DNA from: Phanerochaete sordida
Taxonomy: Eukaryota; Basidiomycota; Agaricomycetes; Polyporales; Phanerochaetaceae
Direction: 5' to 3'
Length of the DNA stretch: 15,586 nt
NCBI GenBank assembly: GCA_019973155.2
Contig: BPQB01000194.1
Location: 1-15,586, forward strand
The translations under genes and the position numbers were made by a program. Shown here in pieces: positions 8,479 through 15,586 of this stretch. Below the pieces are notes generated by a model, which saw only the letters and a list, made by a program, of their open reading frames with translations, did not search any database and was not told the DNA's origin. The stretch's first letter is position 1; every line of letters starts with the position of its first letter.

Positions 8479-10951
8479 CTAAGCCTTGTGCGCCGTGGCG
8501 TTCGAGCGAACGAAACTGTCAACTCTTCTCAGCCAAGCCTTCCTGGTCGCCGAAATATCCCCACAGGCCCAGTCGAACGTCCGCAGATCAGAACACTGGG
8601 AATCTGTAAGCCTAGAGAACGGCGTAGCGGTGTCAGGGAGTTCACCAAGGGTAAATTCATTGCCTCTTGAGGGTTTCGCATGAATTGTGTCGCGAACTGT
8701 ATCGCGTAAACGCCGCAATCGTAGTCGTTTTCCTGGCGCGGGACCTGATAAAGTGCTGTAAGGCATAGAAGGCGTCTCTGTGGTACAAGCTCACCTGCAG
8801 CTCAAAAGCCGTATACGGAGAAAACATCTTGTATCCTTGGCGGGCGGCTTCTGCGTAGAGGAAGCGGCTGATGAGAAGTGAAGGGTCCTGACCTCTCCCT
8901 ATGAGTCGCCTGGGCAAGCCATCATCGTGGTCAGGGCCCAGATGCAGTTCCATCTCCTTCGCAAATTGTTTCCCTTCTTTCGTGTGCTGCTGTTTCAGTG
9001 TCTGCTGCAATCCGCGAGCTTGAGGACTCGGGTAACGCGAATCCATGACCCAGATTGTAGGACTTGGGACTGGTCAGCCTAAGCCATAAAGCGGTTGGTG
9101 CGTCTCACCAGCGAACAAGGACGTTCAGCCCATGCTTCAACTCGAAAGCCCAGCCCATCGGGGCGAGCCCGGCTCTTGAAAAGCCTCGCCGCCCGCAGTA
9201 CACAGGCCATGTTCTGACGACGCCCTCCGGATCACGGTCGTCCGCCGGGTATATCAACCGTGCAGGGTCTGTAACAATGACCATGTACCAATGATTTTCC
9301 TCCTTGACACTGCCATCTGTCAGACGGATCGTATGGAGAGTCGGAGGTAGACATACTGCACAGGAACAACGATGTATTTCATCTCAAATATATTCATGCG
9401 CCTCGGAAACTGTCTTCTCGCTTTGTCGAAGGCTTCATCCCAGGGGGCTTCGCACCTAAGGAAGCAAAGAGTGAGCGCTGGCAGCAGAACGACCTCGCTT
9501 CTGGGCGTACAAGAAAGAAAAGAAGAAAGTATTGAGAAGGAGAGTCTGCTCCTGGATCGGCGTGGGAAGCTCGTGATACCACGTTCTGTTGGCGGTCGTC
9601 AGTCTGCAATACAGTCAGTGTAGCCAGCCAGAAGTACCGCAATGCAAACTCCATGATAGTATCGTTCAGCCAGACGCGCGGAAGCAGGCGGGCACGGTCG
9701 CTTTGTTGAATCGTCAAGGCATTCCGGATAGTAGGGAAGTGAACATCACAAAGCCTATTGCGTGCGATCGATGAGGTGAGCTGTGGGCGTATGGGCGAGC
9801 ACAGAATGACTGACTTGGGATTTCCGAATTCCGGATCCAAACCTTGAATTCTGTCGCTTTTCCTAGGAGCGGTGGTACCCTTGGATGCTTTCCTAACCCG
9901 GTCGGCCTTACCAATCTTCTTCGCATCGCCGATTGGGATGGCATCTTCTCCGCTCGTGGTTGACGAAGGGAGCTTGGACTGCACGAATCAGCGATGTATC
10001 TGCATAGTGACAATGGTCGCTTACCGGACCGACCTCGGTCAAGTTGACGTCGGCCTCGCGTGCGAAGGCTTCAAGAGGTTTCGCGTCGGGGTGGCTTTCA
10101 GCCATTTCGACGTCGCTGTCGTCTGCACGCTTCTCGATGACATTCTCATGGGTACAATGCCGAGTCACGCTGATATTTGGAGCGTCCTGGGCGACGTTCA
10201 CTTCTGGTGCCACCGCGCCGGCGACGGGGTAGTCGAGACGTTCGATTGAGATTAGATCTTCTGCTGGAAGAAACGTGAGCTTATGGAGCAGGGAGGTCTA
10301 GCCGCACTCGTACACGCACCGTGAATCCCGGGTGCTGAGCTCGGCTGGGTGGGCTCAGGCCACGCAGGCTCATCAATGATAGGGTGTACGGCGGCGGTTT
10401 CGGTGCTGGTCACGGAGAGTACAGCACTCGTATCTGGCGAACTAGACAGAGGTTCAAGCGCCACGACTTCTGAACGATTTAATCAGCTCGATGACCGAAC
10501 TCGCAAGGTAGGCGATATCCTACCTGCAGATGAAGAAGGTGCAGAAGCCGACGACTGGACAGGTTGCACGCGATGTTTCGACTGACGCGATGAGACAGGG
10601 TTCTATGACAGGGAAGACTGCGCAGACTCACTGAAGGCGCTGGACACGGGACATTGCCACCGGCATCATCGCGTTCAGGGGAGGAACACGACCTCGCGTC
10701 GGAATCTGTGTTACTCTTCTCTGTCTTGATCTTTCGCAGACGATCAATGAGTCGCTGCGCAGCTTGGGTACGGGGTCCGTATGGGACAGGTGATGGCTGC
10801 GCATAGGAGCTTCGAGACCATGAGGAAGAATGTCGCCAGACGGAAGATATACGTACATTGGCTCCGGTAGTCCGAGCGCACGTCTCTCTGCAGCTGTGTA
10901 CTGGCGGAGATTACTCAGTTGAGAAGGCTTGTTCCAAGAACCAGCGGCCAT
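8479..10951 (-). CDS. Ulp1/SENP-type (C48) cysteine peptidase
   Basis: Thirteen exons give about 618 aa: 10951-10857, 10809-10632, 10581-10524, 10469-10320, 10260-10025, 9978-9815, 9754-9638, 9585-9511, 9455-9357, 9309-9109, 9062-8795, 8744-8646 and 8595-8479. The start MAAGSWNKPSQLSNLRQ is chosen because it joins cleanly to SYAQPSPVPYGPRTQAAQRL. Residues about 60-290 are Ser/Pro-rich and disordered. The peptidase domain begins at WLNDTIMEFALR (near 321) and carries the C48 signature: NHWYMVIV with His397, TIWVMDSRYP with Asp465, and RQENDYDCGVYAIQF with Gln551 and Cys557. The Gln-to-Cys spacing of six equals that of yeast Ulp1. C48 enzymes cleave SUMO or SUMO-like conjugates; in fungi they also occur as parts of transposons. 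All catalytic residues are intact, so the gene is probably active. The frame closes through 12 introns of 46-60 nt, which strongly supports the model. The exon edges near 9109 and 9062 were chosen to restore the frame. Confidence 0.88.
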
Positions 10952-11363
10952 CGTCGACACTACGCTGCCGATGAGACACTGAATTCGCAAAGTTTGTGAC
11001 GAAAACGTACAGTTCGCGACCGCTGACGGCGATCGGAGATTGCGATACGAGGTTTGGCTGCGGAACAAATACTATCCTCGTTGAGCTGAAAGCGACAGAG
11101 CGAGAGGAGAGACGACGTACTGCGAGTGCGCAGTGCCAAGCAAGGCCACAGCGACTCCGAAGGGCAACGCTGAGGCTGTAGCGCTCGAACATCATGCATC
11201 ACGTGTCATATGCCTCTTTCGCCAACCCCAACCCATCGGGCCCCATCGATCCACGATCCCGGGAGCAGATATACCCGCCATTCGCATAAACTTTGTTGTA
11301 CATACACAGAGTCCTACAGGAGCCTCGCATTCCTTTCTGGGAGTACACGATTACAGACACGGA
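10952..11363. other. Intergenic region upstream of the Ulp1 gene
   Basis: The 412 bases between the Ulp1 start and the 3' end of the next minus-strand gene should hold the Ulp1 promoter and the neighbour's 3' UTR. Overlapping ORFs on both strands show no recognisable protein. No clear TATA or CCAAT element was seen. Confidence 0.45.
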
Positions 11364-12314
11364 TTACTCATCATCCGCCACGTTGACCCGACAGAGGTGA
11401 GGACAAGATCGAGTCAGATCAATAAAACGGACACGGTCGCAGCTCGTGCAAAGCGCAAAGATGTCTCTGAGCTGAGCGTCAGGCAGCCCGGGCTTCCCAG
11501 TGCCCAGGAGCCTCGCCCAGGTCGATGCGCGATGCCGACCAGCGCCGCACCTGTGCTCGTCCTCGGTTCCACAGACGATGATGTGGTCGCAGTGGACACA
11601 TCTGGTCCACAGCTTGGCGAAGTCTTCCATGGTGATCGTGATAAGCTTCTCTTCCGAGAGCAGAGCCTCGACAACTTCGCGCGGCGTGTACGAGAGGTTC
11701 CTGCGGTTGGGCCGCATCCTGCGCACGTACAAATGGACTTCACGCCGTGCGTTAGACAAGAATAAAAACCTGAGGACAAACACTCGCCACTTCTGAAGTG
11801 TTGCACTACCTCCGAGCTGGAGCTTGTGGTCGCTTCGTCTTCAGGATCGGCGTCATCTAGATCAGGTCCGATGCGTGTTAAATGAGGATTTGGAACCTGA
11901 GGCCGAACACGTACAGCCCGAGGAATAGCGTGCTTCGTTGGAGGGCGAAGTGGTCTCTTTTCCGATGTCACCAGATAAAGCCGTGGAGGGCAATAGAGCA
12001 GCTGCAGAAAACGGCGTCTGAGACCTCGACGACAGGGCGCGAAGAGACAACGCACCGAGATCGGATCCGGGCAGGCGGACATTGATATTGTCAGTTGCAT
12101 TGAGCACATCTCCGCTTGTCTCTTCAAAGGTGCGAGGAACGGTGGCCGCCCGCCTGACCACGCTGGACTTCATCTGCTGGCGGGCGGAATGAATCTTGGA
12201 AGGGCGATCTATGGTGATGTCAGCATAAACACAAGACTACGGAGGCAAGCAAGCCGTACCACGTCCGATGAGCTGTCGAGAGCCGCGATGCAGGCGCTCA
12301 TTATGGCGTTGCAT
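11364..12314 (-). CDS. Protein with two C-x2-C...H-x-C clusters (putative zinc-binding), paralog of the gene at 14834
   Basis: Five exons (12314-12260, 12208-12056, 12001-11915, 11856-11784 and 11718-11364) give about 240 aa from MQRHNERLHRGSRQLIGR to NVADDE-stop. The N-terminal half is basic, then Ser/Glu-rich (ATTSSSSE) and probably disordered. The C-terminal half holds two putative metal-binding modules: LWTRCVHCDH ... EHRC (C-x2-C-x11-H-x-C), and ALCTSCDRVRF ... CPHLC (C-x2-C-x13-H-x-C). Four-ligand sets of this spacing suggest zinc, with a role in DNA, RNA or protein binding. The match RRNLSYTPREVVEAL to RRPLLLTTGDDVILG in the second gene, with the same LWT-C-C-DH block, shows paralogy. 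The start is uncertain: the first frame stays open upstream to about 12490 (HAIHFAAEARLYKFRRPRDR), so more 5' exons are possible. I do not recognise a named family; fungal Cys clusters that travel with KDZ transposases are one candidate. Confidence 0.6.
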
Positions 12315-13270
12315 GTTCGTTGTGTCGATGAGAGTCAGAGGACTTGGACGGGGTAAGGGGGCGGTCCTGAGGGAGATGCTTCGGTCGCGAGGACGGCGGA
12401 ACTTATACAAGCGAGCCTCAGCGGCAAAGTGGATCGCATGACAGCAACGTGGAGACCTTTGGATATCAGCCCTCGCGGTAAACGGATGAATTGATGACTA
12501 ACCACGGTAGACCTTCGCGACAATCATTCGTTGGAGCAGCACGGAGAAAGGAGGCTTGACACCGATCTCGATAGCGTCAGGGCGGGCTTCTAACACGGGC
12601 TGGTCACACTTCGGGCTATGAGACAAGTTCGAGTAAGCAGAGTAATTAGGAACGTGAGCAAAGCGAGACAAAGAAAGCCGATGCGTAGAAGGTTCGCTGT
12701 CGTGTATCGTACATCCAATGGCAACATTGAATCATTATGCCGCTACGTCGGCAGACTCGGAGATGGGGGTATCCAGTTCGAACTTCCACTTACTCTAATT
12801 GGCAGGGCACCGAATGCGCAAGAGACCGCACGACGGACTGAAGGAGGGGCAATATGAGCAGCTAAGCTCTTGAAGAAACCGACCGTCGAAACCGTTCCAT
12901 GCAGAGCTGGAAGGCGAAGACGGCGGCAAGATAGGGGATGGAATCACACAGGCCGGCTGGGACCAGCACAGCTCGTGGAGGCGGAGGAGGAAGAGTAGAC
13001 AAGATAGGAGTGCTGGAGAAGCGGGAGTTGCGGGAGTTGCGGGAAGTTGACGCGTAGGCGGAAAGCTACACGGAAGGCCTTGAAGCAGAGGTCAGATCTA
13101 ATGTAGCGGAGACATAGTACCAAAGACGCCGTACGAATGTCGATGGTGCTTAAATATTTGAAGTTGATGACCAGCGTTGTCTTGTAGCAGGTGTTTGGTG
13201 CGACGTCGACGTCAAACGTTGAGGACGAGGTCGAACTTGTGCTAAGCGCCTCCCGGTCCTGCTGCGGCAC
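12315..13270 (-). other. Probable minus-strand exons, gene structure unresolved
   Basis: Several protein-like stretches lie on the minus strand, but I could not join them in one frame. Near 13270-13140 is DVDVAPNTCYKTTLVINFKY. Between 13000 and 12870 are competing Pro-rich frames. Near 12620-12490 is CDQPVLEARPDAIEIGVK followed by PPFSVLLQRMIVAKVYR, which ends at a good GTTAGT donor. Near 12445-12320 is a basic frame leading into the start of the next gene. A GTAAGT donor near 12795 and CATAG acceptor near 12617 would link the second and third blocks. The stretch may be a separate gene or the 5' part of the gene ending at 11364; a frameshift or misplaced intron is possible. Confidence 0.35.
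13021..13048. repeat. Short tandem repeat, three copies of a 9-10 bp unit
   Basis: GCGGGAGTT is repeated exactly twice (13021-13038) and followed by GCGGGAAGTT (13039-13048). On the minus strand this gives a short Pro/Gln/Leu or Ala/Thr/Pro run, depending on frame. It lies in the unresolved exon region. Confidence 0.8.
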
Positions 13271-13784
13271 TGGGCGTTATTATTCAGCGCTTGTCACGTG
13301 CCCGCGCGTCGCGCGTTGGACGGGCATGGGGAGGAAGCGCAGTGAGGACGACATGGAGGACAGCCCGTAAACTCTTGCTCGCGCAACCGACTGTCGGCTG
13401 CAGTACACGTCGCATTCGAAGGATCTCCTTGCCTGACTGCACGCGAATCTGCTCTCTGAGCTACGCGTGTCACGTCGAATTTAGAGACTGCAGGGGAAAC
13501 GAAGTTTACTGTTTCTTGAGTCTTGGAAAATAGGACCGTCCAGCCTTGCAAGTCCTCTCGTCGTTAAGGTGACGTTCAGCGCTCAGTATCAGCCCTGCAT
13601 CGAACCTTGATGTCACTAACGCCGGCTCGTGCGCGACGCGACTTCAACTTGAACAACCCCACCACTCCTTGCCTCGATACTCCGAGATTTTGCACGGTCT
13701 GTGAGTTGTCGTACCTCTCCCACGTAGCACCTCGTGCTCTGGCTAATGGCCATGTAGTATTCTCCCTCGCCTGCTAGGCTGCCG
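13271..13784. other. Divergent intergenic region
   Basis: About 500 bases separate the minus-strand coding region from the plus-strand gene at 13785, so promoters in both directions are expected here. A CACGTG E-box hexamer is present at 13295-13300, within GTCACGTG, the core bound by fungal bHLH factors; a chance match is possible. Open frames on both strands (13291-13551) are not recognisable. Confidence 0.4.
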
Positions 13785-14306
13785 ATGTCCCACACGCCCC
13801 ACGTTGATTCAATAATTCAAGTCGACATCCCAAACTTTTCGATCTGGTACCGAGCGCCCCCTATTCCACCCAAGAGAGATGACAGCCTCTCTATTCGTCC
13901 GCCAATGTGGGTTCGAGTGGCGATTTGGACCGCTGGACCTGGTTCCCGCGGCTCCCAGAACTGGCTCGTATACATCGAGCCGGAGAATCGTATCACACTC
14001 GGCGACGAGGTCACCCTTGTCCTCCACGAGACAAACGGCATCGTGAGCACCTCGAAGGTGGTCGCAATACGCACAATGGAGAAGTATTTTATCGAGTACA
14101 AGCTCTCCAGCAAGCCCGGCCATCCCCTTCTCACACTCTCGGTGCCGGTGGTCTGGACGACGCTTCCGCCGGGTCCTGCCGCCTGGTACCAGCTGACGAA
14201 GCATCGCCGATGCCACACATACGACCTTATCCCACCCGCCCTCCGCGCCACCTTCCCTTCAGCTCGTGAGGTGGAACTGCAGCCCGTGGACGAGGCCATG
14301 AATTAG
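13785..14306 (+). CDS. Hypothetical single-exon protein
   Basis: An uninterrupted 173-aa ORF runs from ATG 13785 (MSHTPHVDSIIQVDIPNFSI) to TAG 14304-14306. It contains regular hydrophobic strands alternating with charged turns (WVRVAIWTAG, WLVYIEPENRITLGDEVTL, KYFIEYKLSS, LTLSVPVVWTTLPPG), suggesting an all-beta fold. There is no signal peptide, membrane segment or Cys cluster. I do not recognise a family. It stands alone between minus-strand genes and ends convergently with the gene at 14834. Length, codon quality and lack of competing splice sites support a real gene; two long antisense ORFs over the same bases (13809-14299) look like shadows. Confidence 0.65.
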   Translation: MSHTPHVDSIIQVDIPNFSIWYRAPPIPPKRDDSLSIRPPMWVRVAIWTAGPGSRGSQNWLVYIEPENRITLGDEVTLVLHETNGIVSTSKVVAIRTMEKYFIEYKLSSKPGHPLLTLSVPVVWTTLPPGPAAWYQLTKHRRCHTYDLIPPALRATFPSAREVELQPVDEAMN

Positions 14307-14833
14307 AACGATGGGCTCCACATTTGTTCTCTTTTAAGGTCAGCTATATAGCAATGGATTGATGCACGCAGGCCTACTATCACTCAGCACCATATGGCTC
14401 GATGTACCTCGCAAATCCAAACGACTTGCTCGCCGTCTCCCCTCCCCCTTTCCCACGGCCCCCTTACACGCTCCTTTCACTGCTTCGAGTCTGTAGTCAC
14501 TCTTTGGCAAACTGTCCTTGCATCGGGTTTAGTTGCGTCGGCTGCTCATAGCTCTATATACCATCCTTTCGATACGAATTTCGGTCGTTAAGTCTATCAA
14601 ATCTGATTATATTCTTGGCTCTACAATCCGAGGAGAGTGCCGAGGATACGCCGCAGCGTGCGAAGCCTACGCACCCGGTACGAGCGTGGCCACATTTTAT
14701 GTCAGGCACATCTAAGGTGTCGGTCGCACAGGCTTGCCAGAGCAGGGTCAAGAGATCAGTGTGATGACCAGGTAACTAATACACTACGAGGCAGTGCGAT
14801 ACAAGTCAAGAATTTCGATGGCAGTGAGACAAG
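14307..14833. other. Convergent 3' intergenic region
   Basis: This lies between the 3' ends of a plus-strand and a minus-strand gene. Several short ORFs (14394-14591, 14533-14715, 14554-14751) lack splice continuation or recognisable content. It probably holds only the two 3' untranslated regions. A TATATAG word at about 14345 has no assigned role. Confidence 0.45.
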
Positions 14834-15523
14834 TTAGTGCTTCGCCAGGATGGCTGGGATGCACAAATGCTCGTCTCCAGGTGCGTCCTCGTCCTCGTCA
14901 TCATCCTCGCTAGCACGGCAGTATCGAACCTGCTCGCACTGCTCGCACACCGCGAATAATTTGACAAATAGTTGCGACGAGACCCCTCCATTGCTGGCCA
15001 CGACGTAGTAGTCATCGTCGCAAGAGGCAGGATGCGCCCCGCATTTATGATAGCCACCAGCAAGGATGCGGTGGTCGCAACGTTGACAGACCGTCCAGAG
15101 CGCGTTAAACTGTGTTTGTGAGATGGAGCAGCCCCAAGAATGGACCATGCCGAGTATAACGTCGTCGCCGGTCTGAGGGCGGACCGAAGGAATTCGCGGT
15201 AAAGCTGCGGTTGATGTAAAACAGCGTTGAGCGGGAGCAGAAGACCAACGCATATGTATGACACTCACAGTCAGAAGGAGCGGGCGGCGGCTCCCGGGGT
15301 GTATCATCTGAGGCCGCCGGACTGGAGGAGGTCCAGTCGACAGCTGCGGCCGGATGAAGACGTTAAACTCAAACAGATCGTGCGTAGCTGTGAAGCGCAC
15401 ACCTTGCTTGTCCTTGAGAGAGATTGCAGGAAGAGTTGGCGCAATATGGTCTTTCGTAGCGAGCCATTGGCTTAGGTCTGAAGCATCATATTGCAGCAAC
15501 AGCTGTGCGGGGTGGTGCAACAT
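14834..15523 (-). CDS. Second protein with two C-x2-C...H-x-C clusters, 5' end possibly beyond the window
   Basis: Two exons (15523-15269 and 15172-14834) joined by a 96-nt intron (GTGAGT donor, CCCTCAG acceptor) give about 197 aa. The acceptor was chosen because it makes RRPLLLTTGDDVILG line up with RRNLSYTPREVVEAL of the gene at 11364. The C-terminal half has ALWTVCQRCDH ... YHKC (C-x2-C-x9-H-x-C) and FAVCEQCEQVRYC ... EHLC (C-x2-C-x22-H-x-C). An acidic loop (SEDDDEDEDAPGDE) is inserted in the second cluster where the paralog has a basic/hydrophobic one. The first exon reads LATKDHIAPTLPAISLKDKQ and FEFNVFIRPQL. The ATG at 15521-15523 is the first available start, but the frame stays open to the window edge, so the gene may be longer. 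Putative zinc-binding role as for the paralog. Confidence 0.6.
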   Translation of the reverse strand: MLHHPAQLLLQYDASDLSQWLATKDHIAPTLPAISLKDKQGVRFTATHDLFEFNVFIRPQLSTGPPPVRRPQMIHPGSRRPLLLTVSVIHMRWSSAPAQRCFTSTAALPRIPSVRPQTGDDVILGMVHSWGCSISQTQFNALWTVCQRCDHRILAGGYHKCGAHPASCDDDYYVVASNGGVSSQLFVKLFAVCEQCEQVRYCRASEDDDEDEDAPGDEHLCIPAILAKH

Positions 15524-15586
15524 CTTGCAGCAAGTTGCTGGCGCTTTTTGGCGCCCGCCCGCGCTCCTCCAGCCAGAATGCTGCCG

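Noticed and set aside
11133..11765. Plus-strand ORF of 210 aa
   Set aside because: It is antisense to the Cys-cluster exon, whose paralog at 14834 shows that the minus strand is coding.
11414..12127. Minus-strand ORF of 237 aa read without introns
   Set aside because: It runs through at least two good introns and misses the Cys-cluster frame; the spliced model agrees with the paralog.
13809..14299. Two long minus-strand ORFs antisense to the 13785 gene
   Set aside because: They have no recognisable content and look like GC-bias shadows of the plus-strand frame, though the plus-strand gene itself is also unidentified.
15491..15586. Short repeats TTGCAGCAA and a GGCGC...GCGCC hairpin near the right edge
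   Set aside because: They are too short and common to be meaningful, and the region is probably 5' coding or leader sequence of the edge gene.

Overview
The window looks like nuclear DNA of a filamentous basidiomycete, most likely an Agaricomycete of the wood-decay (Polyporales-like) type. Three things point there. Coding is broken by many very short introns, 44-65 nt in the models below (one of about 96), with GTRNGY donors, CTRAY-like branch sites and YAG acceptors. The recognisable families (F-box/LRR-like protein, WD40 protein, DUF6698, Ulp1/C48 peptidase, and a basidiomycete-expanded conserved unknown) are typical of expanded accessory gene content in these fungi. There are no bacterial features. 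All exon models were spliced by eye, from reading frame, splice consensus and comparison of paralogs inside the window.

Left part (1-5.4 kb, plus strand): a short array of perfect palindromes; a 5'-incomplete F-box-like gene (112-1396); a five-exon member of a conserved basidiomycete family (from 1783); a WD40 propeller gene (to 4418) that is in the same open frame as the preceding gene with no stop between them, so the two may be one chimeric gene; and a second, 3'-truncated member of the conserved family (4745-5423).

Middle (5.4-6.3 kb): a degenerate 52-bp minisatellite of about nine units, directly behind the truncated paralog, then a GC-rich stretch with an unidentified open fragment.

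Right part (6.3-15.6 kb): mostly minus strand. A DUF6698 gene (10 exons, about 408 aa) and a complete Ulp1/SENP-type cysteine peptidase gene (13 exons, about 618 aa, with catalytic His, Asp, Gln and Cys all present) lie in the same direction. They are followed by two paralogous genes, each encoding two C-x2-C...H-x-C clusters (11364-12314, and 14834-15523 running to the window edge). Between the latter lie an unresolved minus-strand coding region and a single-exon plus-strand gene of unknown function (13785-14306).

What ties the region together is inferred, not seen. It is a cluster of lineage-expanded, fast-turnover families: SUMO/ubiquitin-linked proteins (F-box, Ulp1), DUF6698, Cys-cluster proteins and conserved unknowns. 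In fungi such families often lie in accessory, transposon-rich compartments. No transposase, reverse transcriptase, tRNA or rRNA was found.
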